64,000 bases of DNA from Prorocentrum cordatum (GCA_963575745.1 CAUYUJ010015498.1:93710-157709), one strand, 5' to 3'; positions 1 to 9,112 are shown, counted from the first letter of the stretch. Notes: a model not told the origin generated them from the letters alone. Numbers and translations are program-made.

Positions 1-777
1 GATACGATTGGAGACGATAAAATGCGATGGCGGGGTGGGGGATTGGAGGGGGAGGGAGAAGAAAACGATGAAGGAGAGGAGGCAACGACAGCACCGATGA
101 AAGCACCGTTTCTTTTTCCTTCTCCGCTCGGGCAGCGGTCGCCGAGCACGACGGCGCGCGCGACTCGCCGCCGCCCACGATGCACTGGCAAGGCCTCCGC
201 TGCTGCGGAGGGTCGACGTTCGGCCGATGAGGCCTCCCTCCGCTGCTGCGGAGGGGCGGCCCCTGTGCGATGGTTCAGCTAAGTTCTTCCCAGGGATTGG
301 TCTCGGGGGGGTGTTCGACCCACCTCCAGGTGTCGTGGTCGTGGCCTCCCAGTGCCCCTGGCCGCCACTCCACCCACTGTGGCTGCTCCACCAGTCACTG
401 GGGCGCGGGTCGCTGCCGAATGCAACTTGCATGTCGCGCCAGGCGGAGTCGACCCTGCGGTCCTGCACCGAGGAAGCCTCGCCGCTCGGCTGTTGCCACT
501 CGCGCTCCTCGCCCTCCCTGGTGCGCCACCAGTCCCACGATTTGCCGCGCCACTCATCCCTGCGCCACTCCCCGTCTGTTGGGTGCTGCCATGGCGTCTG
601 TGGCCCCCGCTGCTGCGGGGGCTCTGGCGGCTGATGCCGCGGCGCCTCCCGCGGCTGCTGTTCTTGCAACCCTTGCCCTCGCTGCTCCAGCGGCGCAGGC
701 CCTGGAGATGGCCACTGCGGGGTCGGCCGCCACCTTGGGGGTGATAAGTCGCTATTTCTATAATTATCCCCTTCCTG
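1..777 (-). CDS. Trp/Gln-rich open frame, partial, continues past window start
   Basis: Read on the minus strand, one frame stays open from just after a stop at 778-780 to the window edge. The translation is rich in Trp, Gln, Pro and Arg, with motifs such as EWRRDEWRGKSWDWW and SDWWSSHSGWSG, then turns basic. The last 120 or so bases are pyrimidine-rich on the minus strand and look like an intron end rather than coding. The segment shares its frame with the end of the EEP gene just upstream, and a TGACAG/GAAGGG acceptor-like site lies at the join, so it may be a further exon of that gene. Three CCGCTGCTGCGG palindromes fall inside it. I recognise no domain. Confidence 0.35.
603..622. repeat. 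Perfect palindrome copy, GCCCCC arms
   Basis: A 20-bp perfect inverted repeat with 6-bp GC-only arms around the CGCTGCTG centre. In the Trp/Gln-rich minus-strand frame it reads Pro-Gln-Gln-Arg-Gly, a different frame from most copies. Confidence 0.85.
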
Positions 778-2993
778 TCAACTCCCGCCCCTTCCCGACG
801 CCCATTTCCTTATGTCATCCCTCGTCCTGCTCAGCCTATTCCTCATTCCCTCTCCTCCCTCCTGCCCTCCCCGTGCTCCACCCCCCCTCTCCCTCCCTCC
901 CCCTTTCAACCCCCCGCCGCGACCTTCCATCGCCAGCCGCGGGCCAGTCGCGGTCGCCGTCCGCGTTTTCGTCTGCCCATCTTGGTGGGCGCCACGCCTG
1001 TTGGGCGCGCTCGTCTTGCTCGTCCCTCTCGCGGTGCTGCTCTGGTGCCTGGCGCTCGGGCCCGTGCTGCTCGGGCGCCGCTGCTCGGGCGCCGCTGCTG
1101 CGGCGCCCTGGAGCGCAGCTGCTTGCTGTTTCTGGGCGCGCCTGTCCTTCTTCTCTTTGTTTCTCTCCTGCTTCCTTCCCTGCGAACGCGAGCTGGCCAT
1201 GCGCATTTGGAACAGGAGAGGGTAGTGGGCGCCGCCGTGCCAGCGCCCCTCCACCTCCACGGTCTCCGGCGGGAACGTCTTCTGCAACGCGCGGAAGAGG
1301 GTCACCTCGCGAACTAGAGAAGCGGTGGTCCCCTCTAGCCTCAGCCTCGGCGCGCCTCTGTTTCTCACGCTCCTTCTCTTGGATCTTGCGTTGGCATTCC
1401 TCTGACTGAGTCAGTAAATCCTGGAGGTGCTCGCGGGCGTCTTTTTTCGGGTAGTAGCGATCGTAAGGCATCCCAGGGCCTCCTTCCTGGCAGTGGTGCC
1501 AGTACGTCGGCTCCGATGATGGGCTGGTGGAGGCCCCCGCTGCTGCGGGGGCCTCTGCCTTGCTTCTGTTCCGGTACCCGATCTCACCGATCACCGACTT
1601 GCGTGCGAAGAGCAACCCCGTCTCGTCTCTGTCGTGCACGGCGCTCAGCGGCCAGCACAGGGTGTACTCGCCAGGCCTGTTGAAAACGAAGATGCCGCAG
1701 CTGTCCAAGCACGGGGTGCCGTCCAATCCGCGCCAGAAGTACGCTGCTGCCGTCTCCAATCGCAAGCCTAGACCCCGAAGACTCGGAAGCGTCTGTGTGA
1801 GCGCCATGTTGAAATCCCCACAAAGGATGTCAACCTTGTTCTCCTGCAAGATGGCCGCCAGCCTCGGCCACCACGTCTTGTGAGCCTCCTTAAAGCCTTT
1901 GGAAGCTTTCGCCGTGTCGCGGTGGAGGTGCACCGCGCACACCCGCACTTCCGAGCCGAAGTGGGCGTAGGTTTGATCGAAGGAGACCTCAACCACCATG
2001 ATCCTCGAGAACGCTTCCCTCTTGTTCCCTTCAGTTTTGTAGTGGCCGTCGACACTCCTTTCCCAGTGGAGCAGCCGCATTCCGTGGCACAGGTTTGCGC
2101 GCGCAGCGATGCACAAGGACTTGTCCTCACGCCCGCGCAGGGTCATGTATTCGTACTCTGGTCGATTCTGGAGCTGTTGGCAATCGCCAACACTCGCAGC
2201 ACGACTCCCTCTTGCTGTCGCCATCGCTGCTGCGGGGGCGACAAAAGGCCCACCGCTGCTGCTGCTTTGGCCCTCCGCTGCTGACGCCCCCGCTGCTGCG
2301 GGGGCGTCCGCCTGCAGCGGCGGTGGTTTTCCTGGCCGCTGTAGGATTGCCTCCATCTGCGCCTCACATTCCGCAAAGCACGCCAGGAGAGCAGGGCAAT
2401 GCCGCAGCTGCAACTCAAGTCTCCGCCGCTGGTCCGCGTTGTTGGTCTCGCTCGGCATGGGGCCCCAGTTCCCGAACAGGACGGAAAGGTTGCCCACGTT
2501 GTCGTTCCGCTGCCAGTTCACTTCAGCCGCTCTACGCTCGCAGAAGAGCTGGAGCGGGACGGTGTCGCGGTGAACCGACCTGCGCCGCTCGACGTCGTCG
2601 GGCGGCGCGCAGCCCCCAAAGGCCGGCTGATCGCGCCGCTTTTCCTGAGGCTCTTCGTCATCGCTCGGATCCACCACCGAGTCGCCTGGGCGGGTGCGTA
2701 TCGTAGAAACTTCTGATCGCGCCGCCGCTGCTGAGCTTGAAACGCCAGACGGCGCAGCCCCCGCTGCTGCGGGGGCGCCCTCTGACACAGGGGCCCAAGG
2801 ACCCTTCCAGGGTTGTTCGTGACCACCCACAGGTAGCCAAACCTTCCCACACTTCGCTGTATACACTGCCGACAGTCGGCCCCGAGGCCCCGCTCCTGCG
2901 GGGCCCAATGGGCTGCTGCTGCTGCTGCTGCTGGCCGCGGCCATCACTCGCTGCCCCCGCGTTGCAGGGGGGGCGGCCGTGAGAGCCGGACTC
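778..2993 (-). CDS. Endonuclease/exonuclease/phosphatase (EEP)-fold protein
   Basis: The central part carries DNase I-like signatures: CAVHLHRD, then DILCGDFNMAL (the GDFN catalytic loop), with an upstream NVGNL segment resembling the family's opening strand. This fold cuts phosphodiesters and is common in non-LTR retroelements and nucleases. I place the exon start at 2993, after a long pyrimidine tract ending CCCCAG; the first Met is at 2944. Upstream frame (SLSLSL...) is only a translated (CT)n microsatellite. Near 1330 the frame must shift: either a one-base change in a G-run, or a GC-AG intron at about 1282-1339, joins it to a tail containing TFPPETVEVEGRWHGG. Four palindromes are in frame. 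Enzyme activity is inferred. Confidence 0.6.
1530..1555. repeat. Longest palindrome copy (26 bp)
   Basis: The arms GAGGCCCCCGC and their complement match perfectly, making this the longest copy seen. It is read as Ala-Pro-Ala-Ala-Ala-Gly-Ala inside the EEP gene, between two Ser/Ala-rich stretches. Confidence 0.85.
2284..2307. repeat. Palindrome copy with ACGCCCC arms
   Basis: A 24-bp perfect inverted repeat whose outer arm bases (ACG/CGT) differ from those of other copies yet still pair. It is in the same coding frame as the copies at 1530 and 2757 of the EEP gene. Confidence 0.85.
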
Positions 2994-3074
2994 CTGGGGC
3001 CGAAACGGCGGTGGAAGGAGGGGGGCGGGGCGAAGAGGAGGAAGACGGGGCGGATAGGGAAGGAAAGGGCGGGC

Positions 3075-3122
3075 AGAGAGAGAGGGAGAGAGAGAGGGAG
3101 AGACAGGGAGATAGTGAGAGAG

Positions 3123-3216
<94 letters not shown>

Positions 3217-3224
3217 GGACGACG

Positions 3225-3262
<38 letters not shown>
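3075..3262. repeat. (GA)n microsatellite
   Basis: Almost pure GA dinucleotides, interrupted once near 3216. On the gene strand this is a long CT tract just upstream of the proposed EEP exon acceptor at 2994, so it may serve as an extended polypyrimidine tract. Confidence 0.9.
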
Positions 3263-3556
3263 GGACGCGGAGGAGGGAGGAATGAGATAATGACCAGGAG
3301 GGCGATCAGGGAGAAGGAGGGGGGAGAGCAGGAGGAGGGGCGGAGTGATCGACACCCGCGTGGTTTTCTCCCCCTGCCTGCTCTCCCCCTCCTCTCACCT
3401 CCTCCCCCGTCCTCCCTCCTCCCTGTTTCTTCTGCATGAGCCTGCACTACGTCCGCGCGCGCACGCGGCACCTCAGTCGCAGCCAGGTGGAAGAGCAGTG
3501 GCTGCTGCCCGAACTCACACCTCGCGCCTCGCCGCTGCTGCGGCGGGCCGCGCCTC

Positions 3557-6500
3557 TCAGAGGCCCCCGGCTGCAGGGGGCGCAAGCGCCAGGGAGCCAG
3601 ACAGACGGCGTCGCGTCTCACTGTGCATAAACGTGCTGAAAGCTCTCGGGTTGCCTCCCAAGTGCTCGTCTATGACGTTCTGCAACCGCGTGGCAAACGT
3701 CTCCGGCCACTTTCCACCGAAGTCCTCCATGCCAGCGGCGCCCCATTCCCGCCGAAACCACTCAAAATCTAACCGCTGAGCTGCAGAAAGCCCAGAACCC
3801 AACCCCGCCAGGCGATTCAGCGCGTCGCACCTCGACGTTCGACCCGCCGCGCCTCCGCAGCTGCGAAGGCCCGCGCCCAGCTCGGATAACCCGACATGCT
3901 TCATCCTGTGTTTGATATCTATGGCTGCCTCTGCGTCTAAGAGTTTGGCTTGCTGTGTCCTCAGCAGCTTGCGCGCTTTCTTTACGTCGCCCCCCAGGCG
4001 GGTTAGCTCTTCTCTGCGCCGCGCCTCGACATCCCGCTGTCGTTTCTCGTTTCTGAGCGTCGCCTCGCGGGCGTCCTCGCATGCTGCGAGGGCCCGCTGA
4101 ACCCCGGGATCTTCCTTCGACACTTCGCGCACTCGCCTCCGTTCTTTCCGTAATTGCGTCTCCATGAACGTGGCCCCCGCGATGTCGCCCCAGCTGCGCA
4201 ACTCCTCAGCGATCGACGAATGCGTTCTCATCAAGTCAGACGTCTGCTCCGCGGTTTCCATGCGAGACGTCGACAGGCCAGGCGGCGCCTCCAGCGCGCT
4301 CTCCCCCGCCGCTGCTGCGTTGAGGCTTGGACTGGCCCATCCGTAGTCAAACTCGCCAGCGGCGCTCCACCCGTCGTCGCCCTCGCTCCCATCATCTTCA
4401 TCTCCTTCGAGGGCGTCGACGGAATTGCCACCCTCAGTGCCCCCGCTGCTGCGGAGACCCTCGGCTGCGTCTTCCGCCCCCTCCATGCCATGCCAAATCT
4501 TGTCGCCCTCGTCCAGAGCCGTGTCGTCTCCAAGGTTTGCGAACACGTCGTCGCAGTGGCCGCGTCGAGGGTGCGGGAGGACCAATCGCATGATGTCTTT
4601 GTAGGTCCATCTCAAGCGCCCCGCCTGTACCTCTTCTTCGACCTCCGCTACTGCGGCGGCGACCTTCTCACGCATCCTCAACTTTCTCCAGACATGGCCC
4701 GCCTCCTTGCATATGCGCGCGTCCAAGTCCGCATCCCACAGGTTTGCCTTGAAACCTGTTTCCCAGTACCCCTCTGCCGCAGCCAAGTGAAGACCCATTT
4801 GGGACATCACTTCCACCATCAAGTCAATGCATTCTAACTTGTCCAGCTGTGGGGCGCACTGGCCCAGCCTCATGGCTCTCAGCAGCGCCGCTCCTTCTCT
4901 CTTCATGTACTCGCGCTTGGCGTGTTGATTCAGATGTGTGTCCACAGTTTGGAGGATTGGGGTTACGCCGCCCCCGTGCGGGATGAACACGTACCCTCGA
5001 GACCAACATAGCTTACTCACAAGCGGGGACAAGTGAGGGCCATGATCATCCGCCATCATAATTCTCCACTCCCGCTGCTGCGGAGGCTCTGGCAGATGAG
5101 GGAGGTGGCGGTCCAGGTACGCGAGCACGCACGGTGTCCGGTAAGACCCCTTGGTGCTGGTGGTCGCCGACACCCATCTGCCGAACCCTCGGCGCCGAAG
5201 GTGTTCGAGCAGGCGCGGCCTCAACTTCTCTCCTCCCCCCTCCGCCTTGAACATGCACTCCATCGGTGGGGGGCCTTCTCTCCGCAGTCGATCCTTGTCG
5301 CTCATTGTCATGAAATTGGCCGTCCACCGCTCCCGCGCCGCGCCGTGGCACTCCACCAGTGGCACTTCGACCCCCGCTACTGCGAGGGTCCTCACGCCAG
5401 CTGATCCTGTTTCATTGTGGTGGAAAGGCGACTGGTCGAAGTTCTCCATCTCGGGATCCTCCTGGTTGAGTAGCACGCGCGCGGCGCGTGCCCTGAACAC
5501 GTTCAGCCAGCCTCGCTCGAGGCGCTCTTCCAAGACGGGCAGCGGGCGCTTGTACTTCCTGTTCGGGCACCGCATGCTGAGGCCGTATTCCTTGCGCCAG
5601 GAGGCCCGCCAGCGCGACCTCAACTCCGCGGCGGCGGGTTGCTGCCCGATCCGCAGCTGCTGCGTGACGTACTCGCTCATGAGCTCCAACGCTTTGGTCT
5701 GGAGCATGCTTTGCGTGAGCCTTGCTATCTTCGCTGGCTCTCTTTGGGTACTTCGCGTTCCACTTTTGATAGCTTTCCAATCTACACTGTGCCGAATGGA
5801 ACTCCACCATTCAAACGGAGCTGGCCGCAGCCAAGGACATTTTCGAGCAGGCCCCTGTCCCTGTTGTGGTATCCTTTTCCGCCCTTTCCACTTGGGGAGG
5901 CGCCCCTGCCGGTACTGCGTCTCGCGCCCCCGCGGATGCCGAACAGCCTCCGCTACTGCGGAGGCGTATTTCGACGACAGAAAAGCCTTGTGCCAGCGCC
6001 GCAGAACGTGCGTGCGCTTCCTGAGAGAAGTATGGGACATGGAACCCCAGTCCCACGCATCCATGAATGAACGCGCCCCTCCATACGGAAAGCGCTCTCC
6101 AGGCGTCCAGCCTAAAGAGCGCATGTGCTCGTCGAAAGCACCCGCTATCTCCATCCTCGAGCACAGGAGCGACGGGACCACCACGCGCTTCTTGTTCTGG
6201 GCGGGGGCTTTGCGCTCGCAGCCGCGGTTCCTGCACCTCAAGAGCTGCTCCTCCCGCTCTGCGGGCATCAACTCCCGAGCTACGTCCAGGGCGCACGCAG
6301 CGTCTTTCAGTCCTGTCCACCATTGGACGGCTTGCACGAGCTCCTGACAGACTGCCTCAGCGTCGACTTCCACCACTGCCAAGTCCTCAGGTGGCGCCGC
6401 CGCTGCTGCGGCGGCACCGGCCTGTGCTCTCGGGGGGGCGGCGTGGCCAGGCTGCGGGACAAGTTCTTCGTCGTCTAAGGCGCTCTGCAGGCGACGAAGC

Positions 6501-6595
6501 TCCTGGGCGTCATCCTGCGTGACTTCTTGCGCCAGGACCATGACGTCGAGGAACCGCGCCAGACGCACCCTTTGCACAATGTAGTCCGCGATTTC
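3557..6595 (-). CDS. DDE-superfamily (pogo/CENP-B-like) transposase, main exon
   Basis: About 1010 codons. Counting from an in-frame Met at 6610, the catalytic acids appear to be Asp about 392 (in NFDQSPFHHNETG), Asp 520/521 (in MMADDHGPHLSPLV) and Asp 555 (in GGVTPILQTVDTHLNQH), a DD34-35D spacing. The last two blocks match the pogo/DDE_1 pattern of DxH...H...LLQPxDxxxN. A basic Trp-rich region precedes the core, and an acidic stretch plus a coiled coil rich in Arg/Glu follows it. The first residues, EIADYIVQRV, continue smoothly from the OTU-like exon across an intron, so the Met at 6610 is probably not the true start. Palindromes occur in all three frames without breaking the ORF. Confidence 0.65.
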   Translation of the reverse strand, partial: EIADYIVQRVRLARFLDVMVLAQEVTQDDAQELRRLQSALDDEELVPQPGHAAPPRAQAGAAAAAAAPPEDLAVVEVDAEAVCQELVQAVQWWTGLKDAACALDVARELMPAEREEQLLRCRNRGCERKAPAQNKKRVVVPSLLCSRMEIAGAFDEHMRSLGWTPGERFPYGGARSFMDAWDWGSMSHTSLRKRTHVLRRWHKAFLSSKYASAVAEAVRHPRGRETQYRQGRLPKWKGRKRIPQQGQGPARKCPWLRPAPFEWWSSIRHSVDWKAIKSGTRSTQREPAKIARLTQSMLQTKALELMSEYVTQQLRIGQQPAAAELRSRWRASWRKEYGLSMRCPNRKYKRPLPVLEERLERGWLNVFRARAARVLLNQEDPEMENFDQSPFHHNETGSAGVRTLAVAGVEVPLVECHGAARERWTANFMTMSDKDRLRREGPPPMECMFKAEGGGEKLRPRLLEHLRRRGFGRWVSATTSTKGSYRTPCVLAYLDRHLPHLPEPPQQREWRIMMADDHGPHLSPLVSKLCWSRGYVFIPHGGGVTPILQTVDTHLNQHAKREYMKREGAALLRAMRLGQCAPQLDKLECIDLMVEVMSQMGLHLAAAEGYWETGFKANLWDADLDARICKEAGHVWRKLRMREKVAAAVAEVEEEVQAGRLRWTYKDIMRLVLPHPRRGHCDDVFANLGDDTALDEGDKIWHGMEGAEDAAEGLRSSGGTEGGNSVDALEGDEDDGSEGDDGWSAAGEFDYGWASPSLNAAAAGESALEAPPGLSTSRMETAEQTSDLMRTHSSIAEELRSWGDIAGATFMETQLRKERRRVREVSKEDPGVQRALAACEDAREATLRNEKRQRDVEARRREELTRLGGDVKKARKLLRTQQAKLLDAEAAIDIKHRMKHVGLSELGAGLRSCGGAAGRTSRCDALNRLAGLGSGLSAAQRLDFEWFRREWGAAGMEDFGGKWPETFATRLQNVIDEHLGGNPRAFSTFMHSETRRRLSGSLALAPPAAGGL
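5946..5965. repeat. Palindrome copy with CTACTG centre and GCCTCC arms
   Basis: A 20-bp inverted repeat. Both arms carry the T/A substitution (GCCTCC and GGAGGC), and the centre is CTACTG. In the transposase frame it reads Ala-Ser-Ala-Val-Ala-Glu-Ala. Confidence 0.85.
6396..6415. repeat. Palindrome copy with GCCGCC arms
   Basis: A 20-bp perfect inverted repeat in which both arms change C to G and G to C relative to the commonest form. It is read as an all-Ala run in the N-terminal part of the transposase. Confidence 0.85.
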
Positions 6596-6769
6596 CTGAC
6601 AGGCGGGCATGGGGGACGGGCGAGGAGACTCGGTGGGGGGGCCGCGAGGGGAGAGGGGGGCGCGATGGGAGAGGGAAGAAGGAAAAATGGGGAGGGAAGG
6701 AGGGGGAGAGCATGTGGGGGCAGCAGAGATGGAAGCGAAGGATCAGGGCGGTCGGAGAGAGCAACTGTC
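6596..6769 (-). other. Probable intron (GA-AG) joining OTU-like and DDE exons
   Basis: On the minus strand the upstream exon ends RRELRQ (CGC CAG) and the next begins EIADYI (GAA ATC). The 174 bp between start GACAGT, are strongly pyrimidine-rich, contain an in-frame stop, and end CTGTCAG before a G. Removal keeps the frame. GA donors and an AG-G acceptor are known in dinoflagellates; this one is inferred without transcript data. Confidence 0.55.
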
Positions 6770-7334
6770 CTGGCGGAGCTCCCTGCGAGACTCTCGCGTG
6801 GAAACCTCCTGGGTCATCCGCAACGTGCAGTCCAAACCGCAGTCCCCGTCTGCGACTGTGGACACGACGAATACACCGAGAGCAGAATAGAAACCGCCCA
6901 CCGTCGAAAGATCTCCCGTGATGTCCACAAAGTCTGTGGAGACGCCTGCGATAAAATCATTGCATAGAATCAAAGGGTACTCCTCCGACACGGGGGCCCA
7001 GTCCAGAGGCCCCGAATCTCGGGGGACGGCGCAACGCGCGATCGCGTCCGCCGCAGGCTCGCGGGTTAACTCCTCCAGTTTCCACGGCGGCAACACAGCT
7101 TTGCAAAGGTCGACTCTGTTCCGTCCTTCCCATACGTAGACGCGCACCTTCCGCAGAAGTGCAAAGATTACGAAAGCAGAATACCCTATCCACTCTCGGC
7201 CCCCCCCGGCGTTCCGCGAATGCTGCGCGACAACTTCGCCAATTTCTCGAAGCACCTCTGGCCCTGTTGTGAAAGTGCCCCTGCAGGCGCAGGCGGGGCA
7301 ACCACCGCGCCTGCATTCGCGGCTGTCTTTTCAA
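6770..7334 (-). CDS. OTU-like cysteine protease segment (exon of the transposase gene)
   Basis: The translation includes ECRRGGCPACACRGTF (a small Cys cluster), then EWIGYSAFVIFALLRKVRVYVWEG and, near the end, VVSTVADGDCGLDC. The Asp-Gly-Asp-Cys-Gly block matches the nucleophile motif at the start of OTU deubiquitinase folds. The histidine half of the fold is not in this exon; the sequence instead runs on through RRELRQ into the transposase exon. So this is either a shortened OTU module or a lookalike. An in-frame stop lies just upstream, near 7335, so its connection to the Cys/His segment at 7341-8450 needs another intron or an indel. Confidence 0.45.
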
Positions 7335-7340
7335 AGGCGG

Positions 7341-8450
7341 TCAAGCAATCTCCGCCCCTGTAAGCACGGGTTCCACTATGTCGCGGACAGCAAGCGGGGC
7401 GGGTTGGGGGAAAGCGACAGGGGCAACCCCCTTTGCTGAGAGGGCTGCTGTTGCCGCGGAGTCCTTCAGGGCAGCCTCCACTGCGGAAGCGGCCTCGGCG
7501 ATGGCGTCGGCGCCGCGCGCGCCAGCAGGACCCGCGCACGCCTCCGCTGTTGCGGGGCCTTCAGAAGGGCCCACGCACGGTTCCGCCGCCACTTCAGGAG
7601 GGGCCGCGCACGCTTCCGCTGACGCACCCGCTGCTGCGGGGCCGTCAGAAGAGCCCACGCACGGCTCCGCTGCCACTTCAGCAGGGGCCACGCGCGCCTC
7701 CGCTGACGGCCCCGCTGCTGCGGGGCCTTCAGCAGGGCCCGCCCACGGCTCCGCTGCCGCTTCAGCAGGGGCCACGCGCGCCTCGGCCGGCGCCTCCGCT
7801 GCTGCGGGGGCTCCAGCTCCTGCGGGCCACCCGTCCGCGCAATGCGCTAAATGCCAGGGCGCTTGCAAGTCTGACCACTTATTGTAGTCCACAGAACCGC
7901 ATGCCAGACGGTGGTCGCTGGGACACGGCCACTGCGAGCATAAATGAATCTTCTTACATATGCGTTTGCCAGATTCATAATGGCAGGCCGCGCCGCTGCT
8001 GCGGCGCATGATGTACCCGAATCCGAATATTGTCCCCTTTAGTTTCCGTGGGTTCATGAGCACTCTCTCGGGGTCTTTCGTTTTGTCTTGTTGGTGCCAA
8101 AACTCCACGCATTCGTTGGCCTCGTCGTCCTCTTCCACGCCTGTCCTCCGAGCAGTCTTCTCAGCCCGCAACCCACCACGCTCCAAGACAGCAGCCCCCG
8201 CTGCTGCGAGGGCTGCTTTCTTGGAGCTCAGCCTGCGCCGGGCCAGCGGCTGCGCGGCCGCCTTCGCCGACGCGGCCGTGGGTCGAGCCGCCGCCCCAGC
8301 GCGCTTGCTCGAATGAGGTCTGTTGTCCGGTTTCCGGAGGGCCCTCTTCTCGCCGACGCGGCATCGCCCCGTCCTTGTGTCGGGCTTCCTATTCCTCTTC
8401 TCGCCGATGCGGCATCGCCCCATCCTTGTGTCGGGCTTCCTAGCCTTCAT
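7341..8450 (-). CDS. Cys/His-cluster protein segment with Ala/Pro/Glu linker, likely 5' exon of the transposon gene
   Basis: I start it at the ATG at 8450; upstream frame is only a translated GGGACC repeat. The N-terminus is basic with a duplicated KPDTR.GRCR.GEKR motif. The middle holds ESGKRICKKIHLCSQWPC and further Cys/His residues, possibly metal-binding. The last 150 residues repeat AEARVAPAEVAAEP-like units, each spaced by a CCGCTGCTGCGG palindrome read as PAAAG. It ends at a stop immediately before the OTU-like frame, in the same orientation, so the two are probably parts of one gene. No enzyme domain is recognised. Confidence 0.45.
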   Translation of the reverse strand: MKARKPDTRMGRCRIGEKRNRKPDTRTGRCRVGEKRALRKPDNRPHSSKRAGAAARPTAASAKAAAQPLARRRLSSKKAALAAAGAAVLERGGLRAEKTARRTGVEEDDEANECVEFWHQQDKTKDPERVLMNPRKLKGTIFGFGYIMRRSSGAACHYESGKRICKKIHLCSQWPCPSDHRLACGSVDYNKWSDLQAPWHLAHCADGWPAGAGAPAAAEAPAEARVAPAEAAAEPWAGPAEGPAAAGPSAEARVAPAEVAAEPCVGSSDGPAAAGASAEACAAPPEVAAEPCVGPSEGPATAEACAGPAGARGADAIAEAASAVEAALKDSAATAALSAKGVAPVAFPQPAPLAVRDIVEPVLTGAEIA

Positions 8451-8483
8451 GGCTGGCGGTCTCGAGCCAAAACGGCACGGGAG

Positions 8484-8618
8484 AGCCCGGGGCCGGGGCC
8501 GGGAGCCGAGACCAGGACCGGGGCCGGGACCGGGAGCCCGGGACCGGGACCAGGGCCGACACCGGGACCGGGACCGGGAGGGGGCCGGGACCGGGACCGG
8601 GACCGGGAGCCCGGGGTC
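8484..8618. repeat. (GGGACC)n / GGGGCC hexanucleotide tract
   Basis: Imperfect GGGACC and GGGGCC hexamers just upstream of the proposed minus-strand gene start. All six frames are open through it, which explains spurious N-terminal extensions. Confidence 0.85.
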
Positions 8619-8639
8619 ACTTAAAGGCTTCAAGATCTT

Positions 8640-8918
8640 AGGCGTACTTACGAGCTACCTATAGCTGGGTGTAAGTTACTTCTGTTCTGTGTTAAGTAAC
8701 AGTATATATTGAGCATGTTCCCTAACTAAGGGCATCTGTTTTTAAGTGCTCCTCTTGCGGAAATAAGTTGCTTGCGCTACTGCTAACTATTTTCCATCCA
8801 TCGCCGAGCGGGGTAAGTTACATATAAGTAATTGTAAGTTACTTAACGCATTTTAGGCACCATCACTTAGTATTACTTATAAGTTACTTATAAGTCCCTT
8901 GTAAGTTACCTCCTTCCC

Positions 8919-8919
<1 letters not shown>
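8640..8919. other. AT-rich boundary with GTAAGTTACTT repeats
   Basis: A sharp drop in GC. Near-palindromic GTAAGTTAC and AAGTTACTTATAAGT units recur near 8671, 8690, 8815, 8845 and 8880. It lies between the minus-strand block and the plus-strand array, where divergent transcription might start. Similar GTAAGT words flank the hairpin at 17,054. No gene is seen. Confidence 0.6.

Positions 8920-8961
<42 letters not shown>
8920..8961. repeat. Poly-C run
   Basis: Forty-two consecutive C, followed by CGCGCG and another C-run. The length is probably unreliable in assembly. It marks the left edge of the AGCGATNNNNATCGCT region. Confidence 0.9.
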
Positions 8962-8962
<1 letters not shown>

Positions 8963-9020
8963 CGCGCCCCCCCCCCCGATGGCGATCGCGTGGGGAAGGA
9001 GGAGGAAGAGTGGGGGAGGT

Positions 9021-9109
9021 AGCGATGGCGATCGCTTGGGGAAGGAGGAGGAGGAGGAGGAGGAGGAGGAGGAGGAAGAGGAGTGGGGGAGGCAGCGATG
9101 GCGATCGCT
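9021..9109. repeat. First AGCGATNNNNATCGCT palindromes, separated by (GGA)n
   Basis: Two exact copies (9021-9036 and 9094-9109, both with GGCG spacer) bracket a GGA triplet tract; a degenerate copy lies at about 8978. These are the leftmost copies of the family. Confidence 0.9.
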
Positions 9110-9112
9110 TGG

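Larger units (their letters stand above)
194..8223. repeat. Dispersed palindrome family, core CCGCTGCTGCGG (about 30 copies)
   Basis: Short inverted repeats of 16-26 bp share a nearly fixed centre, CGCTGCTGCG or CGCTACTGCG, with arms that differ between copies but stay complementary: CCTCC/GGAGG, GCCCCC/GGGGGC, GCCGCC/GGCGGC, ACGCCCC/GGGGCGT, GGCGC/GCGCC. Copies lie near 194, 236, 603, 1088, 1530, 2284, 2757, 2886, 3530, 4075, 4441, 4650, 5085, 5370, 5946, 6396, 7543, 7625, 7709, 7792, 7990 and 8203, with weaker ones between. Nearly all are inside coding frames on the minus strand, mostly read as Pro/Ala-Ala-Ala-Gly-Ala. None was seen in the neighbouring plus-strand block. Confidence 0.85.

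Noticed and set aside
3011-3355. Glu/Arg-rich frame on plus and Ser/Leu-rich extension of the EEP protein on minus
   Set aside because: Both are translations of the (GA)n microsatellite.
5151-6347. A 398-codon plus-strand frame opposite the transposase
   Set aside because: Shadow of the minus-strand transposase, which has recognisable DDE motifs; the plus frame has none.
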